This document shows positions 1 through 6,109 of a DNA stretch of 7,964 bases, in pieces (positions within the stretch are counted from its first letter, which is position 1; the number at the start of each line of letters is the position of its first letter). Below the pieces are notes generated by a model. That model did not search any database. It had not been told where the DNA came from and saw nothing but the letters and a program-made list of their open reading frames with translations. This DNA comes from Bacteroidota bacterium (GTDB taxonomy: Bacteria; Bacteroidota; Bacteroidia; Flavobacteriales; Weeksellaceae): positions 1 to 7,964 of the forward strand of contig JAEZDQ010000073.1 of assembly GCA_023433225.1 (NCBI GenBank), written 5' to 3'. The translations under genes and the position numbers were made by a program.

Positions 1-1473
1 AGTGAGGCCTGTAACGCCCGAAGTCACGATTTCATCATTGTAAGAAGTCAGGTCGAATTCTGCAATTCCGTCCCCGTTGTCATCACAAAGCGGATAAGTA
101 GCAGGCTGGGTGTCCGGCCCAACACCGACGCTCAAGGTCAGTTCGATGACCACATAACAATCGTTTTCATTTTCGACACGGACATAAACAGTGGTTTCTT
201 CCGTAATTTCAAAATTGGTCGTATCGGTAATTTGATCCAATTCCACTTCGTTTTCTGCACCTGCCAAGGAATTGTAATAAGTGAAAATCGCACCGGGCGT
301 TGTGGAGATTTCCGGTTCATAAGAGGTGAGGTCAAAAATATGTGTCCCTTCAGGGTTACAAATAAAATCTTCCACATTTTCCGCTTCGGGTGAAAAGCTG
401 AATACAATTTCTACGCCCACAATGGTGGAACAGGTTCCGGAAACGACTTCCACCTCATAATACCCGGATTCGGTTGCCGTATAGGTCTGCCCCGTAGCTC
501 CGGGAATGGGCTCACTGTCCAGATACCACTGGAATTCCGCGTCAGGTGCCTCTAGGTTTACAACCAATGTATAGGACTCAACGTCACATAAAATTTCATT
601 TTCCCCGATTTCGGTTCCGTCCAGATCCACTAAAGTAGATCCTAAGTTAAATGAACCGGCTTCTAAAAATACTGCGGAATCGTATTGGTGGTCACCCGCA
701 TCTGTAACAATCAAGCGTATATGGTAGGTTTCACCGGGGATGACTTCTGAGTAAGCCGTCAACGGAGTGGTTCTTCCGCCGTATTGTATATCGTTAAACG
801 GCCCGGGAACATAATATGTATCGTCGCCGCAACCTTGGTTGTTCACATTGTTGATGGTCACCCATTCGCCTGAAGGCAGGGTGGCGATGTTTTTGCCGCT
901 CAGTCCCGGATCGGGTGTGATGCCGGGGCCACTGATGATGAAGCCGAAAGCATCGTTAAATGTAGAACTACAGGAAAAAGTCGGATGTTCTTCCGAAGCA
1001 AAAATATAATTAAATGAAATTTCATTGCCGTAAGGCACAAAATCAAATTCGAAAATCGTAGTATTCTCTGTATCCCAATCCGCTAAAGTGGAGGCATCCG
1101 AATCCATGGGCTGTCCCGCAGAACCGTCTGACCAACCCGTCCCCGGGCCATCCGACACGATTCCACTACTTGGGCCTTGCGCCCGCCTTGCGAAGCCGGA
1201 GGTCATTACGATTCCTTTTTCAAAAGGAAAATTGGAAGTCCCTTTTTCAAAATAACCCCAACTGCGGTTTTGGCTCGGGTACTGAGCTTGGGGGTTATCG
1301 GTTAATTCAAAGTTTTCAATGGCGGAACATTCCCCTCCGTCAATCAATACTTCAACCGTAAGTGCTTCTGCTCCCAAAGCGGATTCCGGGGCAGCAGGCG
1401 GGTTGACAATGATACTTTGGGCTTGAAGGGAAAAGGTGAGGGTTAGAAATAGAAATAGTAAATAATGTCTCAT
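1..1473 (-). CDS. Choice-of-anchor L domain secreted surface protein, probable T9SS substrate (C-terminus outside window)
   Basis: This frame is open for 491 codons from ATG at 1473 to the left edge, so the gene is cut at its 3' end by the window, not broken. Residues 1-19 form a signal peptide (MRHYLLFLFLTLTFSLQAQ). Residues about 30-278 match the choice-of-anchor L pattern: a GIV-T-G segment near 88-94, FEFDFVPYGNEISFNYIFAS at 141-160 followed by EEH, NDAFGFIISGPG at 173-184, and a closing stretch with Y-IRL-V-DAGD---DSAVFLEAGSF near 250-275. Residues 295-358 look like an Ig/PKD-type module (W316, ESGYYEVEV). Two repeats follow, each with a Cys and an FDLTSY motif (372-449 and 461 onward); the second has an acidic DDNGDG loop that could bind calcium. 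Such proteins in Flavobacteriia usually end in a T9SS sorting domain, which cannot be seen here. Exported adhesin-like function is inferred; the ligand is unknown. Confidence 0.88.
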   Translation of the reverse strand, partial: MRHYLLFLFLTLTFSLQAQSIIVNPPAAPESALGAEALTVEVLIDGGECSAIENFELTDNPQAQYPSQNRSWGYFEKGTSNFPFEKGIVMTSGFARRAQGPSSGIVSDGPGTGWSDGSAGQPMDSDASTLADWDTENTTIFEFDFVPYGNEISFNYIFASEEHPTFSCSSTFNDAFGFIISGPGITPDPGLSGKNIATLPSGEWVTINNVNNQGCGDDTYYVPGPFNDIQYGGRTTPLTAYSEVIPGETYHIRLIVTDAGDHQYDSAVFLEAGSFNLGSTLVDLDGTEIGENEILCDVESYTLVVNLEAPDAEFQWYLDSEPIPGATGQTYTATESGYYEVEVVSGTCSTIVGVEIVFSFSPEAENVEDFICNPEGTHIFDLTSYEPEISTTPGAIFTYYNSLAGAENEVELDQITDTTNFEITEETTVYVRVENENDCYVVIELTLSVGVGPDTQPATYPLCDDNGDGIAEFDLTSYNDEIVTSGVTGLT

Positions 1474-1498
1474 GTGTTAATTAAAATGTCTCGTGTGT
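1464..1498. repeat. 14-bp near-perfect direct repeat spanning the start codon of the surface-protein gene
   Basis: AATGTCTCATGTGT at 1464-1477 recurs as AATGTCTCGTGTGT at 1485-1498, with 13 of 14 identical and a 21 bp period. Read on the minus strand, the inner copy contains the start ATG-AGA-CAT and the outer copy has ACG-AGA-CAT, with a TAA in that frame before the true start. It looks like a local duplication of the start region in which the upstream ATG was lost. Function, if any, is unknown. Confidence 0.6.
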
Positions 1499-1502
1499 GG
1501 TT

Positions 1503-1510
1503 CAAATGTT
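1503..1510 (-). promoter_or_regulatory. Weak candidate -7 box for the surface-protein gene
   Basis: On the minus strand AACATTTG (1510-1503) differs from the Bacteroidota TAnnTTTG box at one position and lies 29 nt before the start at 1473. No TTG is found at the expected -33 distance, so this is a weak call. Confidence 0.25.
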
Positions 1511-1562
1511 TTACGAATTTACATAAAAAAACTCATTTAACGGATTTTTAACGAAACTGTTC

Positions 1563-1570
1563 TACATTTG
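1563..1570 (+). promoter_or_regulatory. -7 box (TACATTTG) of the ZIP transporter gene
   Basis: TACATTTG is an exact match to the TAnnTTTG box recognised by the primary sigma factor of Bacteroidota. Its last base is only 4 nt from the ATG at 1575, so transcription would begin at or very near the start codon. No clear -33 TTG is present at 17-20 bp upstream, which lowers confidence. Confidence 0.45.
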
Positions 1571-1574
1571 CCGA

Positions 1575-2261
1575 ATGGTAGAAAGCCTGCTTCTCATTTT
1601 ATCAATTGTCGCCGGGAGTATTTTAGGGTATTTCTTTTCCCAAAATAAAATATTCTCAAAGTTTTTACTGACTTTCAGCGGGGCTTATTTCTTGGGAATT
1701 ACGGTTTTGGAAATTTTCCCCGGCGTTTATGAAGGCCACAGCCACAGCATTGGCTTGTTTGTTTTAGCCGGGTTGTTGTTCCAGATTGTTGTGGAATCAT
1801 TGAGCAAGGGAGCCGAACACGGGCATGTACATTTGCACAAAGACCAGAAAATACCGGCAAGCATCATCATCGGTTTGTTTCTCCATTCCTTTTTCGAAGG
1901 CATGCCGATAGGGCACCAACATTCCGACAGTTTGCTGTGGGCGATTGTGATTCACAATATCCCCATTTCCATGGTATTGTTCGGGGCTCTTACGCAAATG
2001 ACGGAATCTTTTTGGAAAAAAGCTTTGTTCCTGGGGTTGTTTGCCATTGCAGGGCCTTTGGGCATTGTTTTCGGCGATACGATCCTGGCCGAATACCACC
2101 GGGAAGCAACCGCTTTCGTAGCGGGGATATTCCTGCACATCGCCACGGTCATTTTGTTTGAAAGTACCGACAGCCATAAGTTCAAAACCCGGAAAATTGT
2201 TACCTTACTATTGGGCTTTCTCATTGCTTACCTGACGGTTTCCATGGGGCATTCGCATTGA
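1575..2261 (+). CDS. ZIP-family divalent metal transporter
   Basis: This 228-residue inner-membrane protein has the compact ZIP layout. Hydrophobic segments lie at about 3-22, 29-49, 58-76, 94-112, 119-140, 150-167, 178-196 and 207-222. A His-rich loop (HGHVHLH, 82-88) sits between the third and fourth segments. The transport-site helices are visible: HSFFEG at 104-109 (the usual H-x-x-x-E-G of TM4) and HNIP at 127-130 (in the place of HEIP of TM5). The C-terminus ends GHSH. Zinc or iron/manganese import into the cytoplasm is the usual role; the substrate cannot be read from sequence. The first helix begins almost at residue 1, so ATG 1575 is the only sensible start. The gene stands alone, divergent from the surface-protein gene. 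The second half of the TM5 metal site is atypical (Asn and Ile where acidic or His residues are common). Confidence 0.9.
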   Translation: MVESLLLILSIVAGSILGYFFSQNKIFSKFLLTFSGAYFLGITVLEIFPGVYEGHSHSIGLFVLAGLLFQIVVESLSKGAEHGHVHLHKDQKIPASIIIGLFLHSFFEGMPIGHQHSDSLLWAIVIHNIPISMVLFGALTQMTESFWKKALFLGLFAIAGPLGIVFGDTILAEYHREATAFVAGIFLHIATVILFESTDSHKFKTRKIVTLLLGFLIAYLTVSMGHSH

Positions 2262-2273
2262 TTAACGCATCCT

Positions 2274-2298
2274 GAGATTCCTCCTTCGTCGGAATGAC
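2274..2298. repeat. Short hairpin repeat, ATTCC stem, copy 1
   Basis: The segment contains ATTCC (2277-2281) and GGAAT (2291-2295) arms with a 9-nt loop TCCTTCGTC. A shorter form of the same sequence, lacking four loop bases, lies at 6081-6098. From memory, very similar sequence is scattered between genes in many flavobacterial genomes; copy number in this genome is unknown. Confidence 0.55.
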
Positions 2299-2346
2299 AA
2301 ATACGTCTCCGTGAAGTGCGGAACATCAATTTAAGCCTTTGGAAAC

Positions 2347-2373
2347 CTTCCCTCCAATGGAGTAGGGAGAGGG
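2347..2373. repeat. Imperfect palindrome CTCC-AAT-GGAG with flanking C-rich and G-rich runs
   Basis: CTCC (2352-2355), an AAT loop (2356-2358) and GGAG (2359-2362) form a small hairpin. A CCTTCC run to the left and an AGGGAGAGGG run to the right could extend it imperfectly. C-rich/G-rich palindromes of this look are frequent intergenic repeats in Bacteroidota. I see no terminator-type T-run after it. Confidence 0.4.
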
Positions 2374-2440
2374 ACATCTATAAGTGGGGGAATGTTACTT
2401 GCTGAGCGGGGTTAAACATTTTATCCGGGGATTAAAATAA

Positions 2441-2640
2441 TATCACCCTTTCAGGGTAAATTGATTCCACAAAAATTACAACCCTTCGGGTTTCAATGTT
2501 CCTGTACAAATGCCAAATTCAGTTTCAGACAAGAGCAGAACGGACCTTCTGAATTTGAAATGATTTCTGAATTCCGTCGCCATGCAAGGGTTGTAGCCAA
2601 GTTCAACCGGACGAGATAAACCCCGAAGGGGTGACATATC
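2441..2640. mobile_element. REP-doublet / MITE-like inverted-repeat element
   Basis: The two ends are imperfect inverted copies of each other. The left end reads TATCACCCTTTCAGGGT (2441-2457); the right end, read on the minus strand from 2638, gives TATGTCACCCCTTCGGGGT. Both form a 5-bp hairpin with a TTC loop (ACCCT/AGGGT and ACCCC/GGGGT). Inside these, TACAACCCTT at 2477-2486 is matched by an exact inverted copy AAGGGTTGTA at 2586-2595. In the middle AAATTCAG (2515-2522) pairs with CTGAATTT (2549-2556). A further hairpin AACCC-TTC-GGGTT is at 2480-2492. It contains no gene. The nested symmetry suggests a non-autonomous element of the REP or MITE kind, possibly moved by a REP-associated or IS200/IS605-type transposase elsewhere. 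No target duplication is evident, and the family is not identified. Confidence 0.5.
2612..2632 (-). terminator. Possible weak terminator hairpin downstream of dsbD
   Basis: Read on the minus strand, ACCCC-TTC-GGGGT (2632-2620) followed by TTATCTCG begins 33 nt beyond the dsbD stop codon. The stem is GC-rich, but it has only 5 bp and a three-base T-run, so strong intrinsic termination is doubtful. It is also the right-hand hairpin of the inverted-repeat element. Confidence 0.3.
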
Positions 2641-2665
2641 TGTATCTTCAGAATTTATCTCCTAA

Positions 2666-4717
2666 TTATTTCCTTTTTTTATAACCTTCTATTCCCTTTT
2701 GCATCCAGTTATAATATTCATCCACGTCGTAAACCGCCCCTAAGGGTTTGTTGTAATTGTTCAGGTTTTCATCGACAATGATGTAATAAGGCTGGGCATT
2801 GTTCTGGTATTTTTCGATTTCAAATGCCGTCCATTTGTTGCCGACGGTTTTTAATTTTCTGCCCAATGCTTCGGAATAAACTTGCTCTTCTTCCGGTAAT
2901 TCGGTGCGTTCGTCCACATAGAGGGAAACCAAAACCACTTCATTCATCAGTAAATTTTTGATTTTCGGGTCAGACCAAACGTTTTCTTCTACTTTTCGGC
3001 AATTGGCGCAGGCATGGCCGGTGAAATCGATCATGATCGGCTTGTTGACTTTTTTGGAATGTTCAATCGCATCTGCTATATCAAGAAAAGCCGGGATTTG
3101 GTAAGGACCAAACTTCTGACCTTTTATCAATTCACCCACAGCAGCGGAATTACCGCCGCCGAGCCCGTTCGGTGATTCGGCATATTGAACGGGAGGCGTA
3201 AGTCCGCTGAGTAATTTCACGGGCGCACCCCACATGCCGGGAATCATATAAATCACAAAACTAAAGGTCAATATAGCAAAAAACAATCTGGGAACGCTGA
3301 TGCGGTCTTCGGGTGAATCCATTTTCATTCTGAATTTGCCCAATAAATAAATGCCCATTAATCCGAAAATAGCAATCCAGAAGGCAAGGAAAACTTCTCT
3401 TTCCAGAATATGGGTTTGCCAAACCAAATCAGCATTGGACAGGAATTTGAATGCAAAGGCCAATTCCAAAAACCCGATGCAGACTTTTACGACATTCATC
3501 CATCCGCCTGATTTTGGTAGGGAAGTCAGCCAACTCGGGAAGATGGCGAACAGCACAAAAGGAACGGCAAGTGCAAGCGAGAATCCTAATGAGCCTACGG
3601 TTAATGCCATATAATTTCCGGTTCTTACAGCTTCTCCTATTAATCCGGCGATAATCGGTACGGTACAAGAAAAGGATATCAGAACCAATGTAAGTGCCAT
3701 GAAGAAAATGCCGAGATAACCACCTTTATCGGCTTGTCTATCTGTAAAATTTGCCCAACTCGCAGGAAGCGTAATTTCAAAAGCACCAAAAAAGGAAATG
3801 GCAAATACCACAAAAATCACAAAAAAACCAACGTTAACCCAAGGATTGGTGGAGAATTCATTTAAGGAGGATTGTCCGAATTTCGAAGCTAAAAAAGCCA
3901 AACCTACAAAAATGACTATGATAGAAAGCCCATAAATCAAAGCTTTAAAAATTCCTTGACCTCTGGAGCTACTTTGTTTGGTAAATAAACTTACTGTAAG
4001 CGGAATCATTGGGAAAATACAAGGCATCACCAATGCGAGCAGGCCGCCGCCAATCCCTGCGATGAAGATTCCCCACAGACTCGTGTCTTCTTTTTCTTCC
4101 TCGTCCATCGGCTCATCGGGCGCAGCAGTTATGACAGGTTTGTCCTGCACGGAATCCTGAGTTGCTACAACCGCCGGTGTAATTTCCGCAGAATCCACGG
4201 CCGTTAAATCGGGTTCTTCTGTAGGTTCTTCGGTTTTGGCAACGGTTTCTTCTACTTTGGATTTCGGTGTAATTTTTACGGTAAAATCGAGCCAGTCGGG
4301 CGGGAGGCATTTTTCTGCGTCGCAGACTTGGGTTTCCGCACTGAACTTGATTTCAGTCGGTTTATCGGATTTTAATTTTACCTTTTGTTTGAAGGTAACT
4401 TTGTTTTCATAATATTTTTCCTGTTGCTGAAAAAGTTCGCTGTATTTGTCGAGCAGTTTCCCGATTTCGGTGGTTTTTCCTAAGAGTTCCACATTCGGGT
4501 TGGATTCGAATGTAATCGTAGCCGGAATGCCGATGCCGTCCGCTGGATGTTGCTGGGAATACATATGCCACCCCTGGTCAATCTTGGCGTGCAGCAAAAC
4601 TTCATATTGGGAATTCCCCAGATCTTTGGTTTCCGTGCTCCACTTCACAGGAGTTAACACCTGCGCATTTACCAGAAGCGGAACGAGCAGCAGAAAAAAT
4701 AAAGTCCTTTTTAACAT
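2666..4717 (-). CDS. dsbD: Thiol:disulfide interchange protein DsbD
   Basis: This 683-residue three-part protein carries electrons from cytoplasmic thioredoxin across the inner membrane to periplasmic thiol proteins. A signal peptide (1-19, ending VNAQ) is followed by the N-terminal periplasmic domain, with its cysteine pair C132 and C137 in VCDAEKCLPP. An acidic, low-complexity linker follows (about 153-211). The CcdA-like membrane domain (about 213-500, eight or so helices) carries C233 in MPCIFPMIP and C351 in SFSCTVPIIAG, matching the two redox-active membrane cysteines of the family. The C-terminal thioredoxin-like domain (about 540-683) has C570-A-N-C573. All six cysteines expected for the relay are present, so the protein should be functional. 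Its start (ATG 4717) overlaps the tilS stop by 7 nt (ATGTTAA), which indicates co-transcription and probable translational coupling. It may reduce substrates for cytochrome c maturation or disulfide repair; the targets are not shown here. Confidence 0.95.
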   Translation of the reverse strand: MLKRTLFFLLLVPLLVNAQVLTPVKWSTETKDLGNSQYEVLLHAKIDQGWHMYSQQHPADGIGIPATITFESNPNVELLGKTTEIGKLLDKYSELFQQQEKYYENKVTFKQKVKLKSDKPTEIKFSAETQVCDAEKCLPPDWLDFTVKITPKSKVEETVAKTEEPTEEPDLTAVDSAEITPAVVATQDSVQDKPVITAAPDEPMDEEEKEDTSLWGIFIAGIGGGLLALVMPCIFPMIPLTVSLFTKQSSSRGQGIFKALIYGLSIIVIFVGLAFLASKFGQSSLNEFSTNPWVNVGFFVIFVVFAISFFGAFEITLPASWANFTDRQADKGGYLGIFFMALTLVLISFSCTVPIIAGLIGEAVRTGNYMALTVGSLGFSLALAVPFVLFAIFPSWLTSLPKSGGWMNVVKVCIGFLELAFAFKFLSNADLVWQTHILEREVFLAFWIAIFGLMGIYLLGKFRMKMDSPEDRISVPRLFFAILTFSFVIYMIPGMWGAPVKLLSGLTPPVQYAESPNGLGGGNSAAVGELIKGQKFGPYQIPAFLDIADAIEHSKKVNKPIMIDFTGHACANCRKVEENVWSDPKIKNLLMNEVVLVSLYVDERTELPEEEQVYSEALGRKLKTVGNKWTAFEIEKYQNNAQPYYIIVDENLNNYNKPLGAVYDVDEYYNWMQKGIEGYKKRK

Positions 4718-6006
4718 AAATAAATATTTAAGAATTTGTGTGTGTGTTCTGTTATTTTAAATCGGTCATCGATTCTTTTTCCCGCTACATAAAGGATCCT
4801 GTCTTCGTAATCGACCAATAACCAAATATTTTCTTTTTCTAATTTCGATAATTTTTCGTCTTTTAAAAATTTGCTCAGCTTTTTGGAACCTTTCATTCCA
4901 AAAGGATGAAAAACTTCACCAGTTTTGGGTTTACGCAAACGGATCGGAAAAATAATTTTCTCATAATCCAAAGTTTCCGTCGCGGACAAATCCCTTTCAG
5001 CCGATTTTAAAAGTTTCAAATTTAATGGTTTTTGGATTAACTTTCCTTCTTCCACCATAAATTCGGCTGATGCCTCAATTTCCTCTTTTTTTGCAAGGAT
5101 TAAGGCTTCGCGGTTCTTAATCAGACGGTATTTTTCGGAACTGATTTCACTTCCTTCGGGAGCATTCATCAACTTTGTAATTTCGGCCGGATGCTTGAAT
5201 CCGAATTTAGAAAATAAATAAAACAAGGAAGTTGATAAAGGCTGGAGTTGATTCAATTTTTCGATGGAAATAATATAAATTCCATCTCTCGGGATCAATA
5301 ATTCCTCTTTCAGTCTTTCGATATGATTTTGGATTAAATCCTTTTCTTCATTTAACAATTGAATCGTTTGTTGAAAATTATTGAGGAATTCAGGATGGAT
5401 TTCATTCAATACCGGAACGATTTGGTTTCTGATTTTATTTCTCACATAATCATCGGAATTGTTGCTTATATCTTCCCGCCACTTGATTGAATAGGCTTCT
5501 GCGTATTGAAAAATCGATTCTTTTGAAATATTATAAAGCGGCCGGATGATCCGACTTTGATTCAATTGAATTCCCGTTAAACCTTTGATTCCGGTTCCTC
5601 TGGAAAGGTTGATGATAAAAGTTTCGAGCGAATCATTCAGGTGATGAGCGGTGGCCAGAAAATCAAAATCATTTTCTGCCATCAGTTCCCGGAACCAAGT
5701 GTGGCGTAAATCGCGCGCCGCCATTTGGGTGGAGTAATTGCCGGATGATTTATAATCTTTCACATTGAATTTCTCTGTAAAAAACTCGACTTTATTTGCT
5801 TTGCAATAATTTCTTACGAATGCTTCATCCATATCCGAATCCTTTCCCCTTAACTGAAAATTGCAGTGTGCAACGGAAAAATTCAGATTGTTTTTCAGGA
5901 ATAAATCACACAAAACCATGCTGTCCACCCCGCCGCTGACCGCGAGCAGGAAATTGCCTCGGAAAGGGCTTAGGTTAGCATAAAAAGTTGTTTCTAAAGA
6001 TTCCAT
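4711..6006 (-). CDS. tilS: tRNA(Ile)-lysidine synthetase TilS
   Basis: TilS uses ATP and lysine to turn C34 of tRNA-Ile(CAU) into lysidine, so that the tRNA reads AUA and is charged with isoleucine. It acts in the cytoplasm and is usually essential. Counted from ATG 6006 the protein has 431 residues. The PP-loop SGGVDS is at 24-29, AHCNFQLRG at 46-54, QMAARDLRHTWF at 94-105, TAHHLNDSLET at 119-129, SRGTG at 135-139, and WREDISN followed by YVRNKIRN at 176-194. The C-terminal TilS domain has FHPFGMKGSKKLSKFL followed by DEKLS, then GKRIDDRF near the end. An in-frame ATG at 6042 would add 12 residues, but it lies inside a terminator hairpin, upstream of the -7 box, so 6006 is preferred. The gene is first in a tilS-dsbD transcription unit. 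The AHHxDD motif has Asn (N124) for its first Asp. Confidence 0.95.
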   Translation of the reverse strand: MESLETTFYANLSPFRGNFLLAVSGGVDSMVLCDLFLKNNLNFSVAHCNFQLRGKDSDMDEAFVRNYCKANKVEFFTEKFNVKDYKSSGNYSTQMAARDLRHTWFRELMAENDFDFLATAHHLNDSLETFIINLSRGTGIKGLTGIQLNQSRIIRPLYNISKESIFQYAEAYSIKWREDISNNSDDYVRNKIRNQIVPVLNEIHPEFLNNFQQTIQLLNEEKDLIQNHIERLKEELLIPRDGIYIISIEKLNQLQPLSTSLFYLFSKFGFKHPAEITKLMNAPEGSEISSEKYRLIKNREALILAKKEEIEASAEFMVEEGKLIQKPLNLKLLKSAERDLSATETLDYEKIIFPIRLRKPKTGEVFHPFGMKGSKKLSKFLKDEKLSKLEKENIWLLVDYEDRILYVAGKRIDDRFKITEHTHKFLNIYLC

Positions 6007-6015
6007 AAAGAATCC

Positions 6016-6042
6016 CAAATTTAGTGAAATAAAAATGTGCAA
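6016..6042 (-). promoter_or_regulatory. tilS-dsbD promoter (TTG-N16-TAAATTTG)
   Basis: On the minus strand TTG (6042-6040) and TAAATTTG (6023-6016) are separated by 16 nt, close to the flavobacterial -33/-7 pattern. The -7 box ends 9 nt before ATG 6006, giving a leader of only a few nucleotides. The -33 TTG lies inside the descending arm of the terminator hairpin at 6036-6060, and the spacer overlaps its T-run. Confidence 0.6.
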
Positions 6043-6060
6043 ACGAAACCCGCTTGCACA
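6031..6060 (-). terminator. Strong intrinsic terminator of the FKBP lipoprotein gene
   Basis: Read on the minus strand, TGTGCAAGCG (6060-6051) pairs over 10 positions with CGTTTGCACA (6045-6036), with one G-T pair and a 5-nt loop GGTTT. TTTTTATTTC follows at once. This is a textbook Rho-independent signal, 49 nt past the stop codon at 6110. On the plus strand the hairpin is also followed by T-rich sequence (6061-6078), but no plus-strand gene ends here. Confidence 0.8.
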
Positions 6061-6080
6061 CTTATTCTTTTATTTTTTCC

Positions 6081-6098
6081 GATTCCTCGTCGGAATGA
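6081..6098. repeat. Short hairpin repeat, ATTCC stem, copy 2 (shortened loop)
   Basis: GATTCCTCGTCGGAATGA matches the repeat at 2276-2297 except that four loop bases are missing. The ATTCC/GGAAT stem is kept with a 5-nt loop. It lies in the 67-bp gap between the FKBP gene stop and the tilS promoter, next to the terminator. Confidence 0.5.
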
Positions 6099-6109
6099 TT
6101 ACTGTGTTT

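Larger units (their letters stand above)
2262..2665. other. Gene-free, palindrome-rich intergenic region
   Basis: I found no credible coding frame in these 404 bp between the converging zip and dsbD genes. The stretch instead contains at least three kinds of short palindrome: an ATTCC/GGAAT hairpin at 2274-2298, a CTCC/GGAG palindrome at 2347-2373, and a larger inverted-repeat element at 2441-2640. No strong T-rich intrinsic terminator is visible after zip. Such clusters of degenerate repeats are common at convergent gene ends in Bacteroidota. Confidence 0.75.

Noticed and set aside
138..407. Short minus-strand frame within the surface-protein gene
   Set aside because: It lies in another frame of the same strand as the choice-of-anchor L gene and has no recognisable features.
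1797..2177. Minus-strand open frame inside the ZIP gene
   Set aside because: The composition is Cys-, Arg- and Gln-rich with no family resemblance, whereas the plus-strand frame has clear ZIP motifs.
2262..2640. CRISPR-like array from the repeated hairpins
   Set aside because: The hairpins differ in sequence and spacing, are arranged as inverted and not direct repeats, and no cas gene is nearby.
3351..4310. Several 60-90 codon frames on both strands inside dsbD
   Set aside because: They are out-of-frame shadows. The dsbD frame has all expected cysteines and is uninterrupted.
6007..6042. A 12-residue N-terminal extension of TilS starting at ATG 6042
   Set aside because: It would be encoded across the terminator hairpin, its T-run and the -7 box, and the residues do not belong to the TilS family. 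ATG 6006 gives the normal N-terminus.
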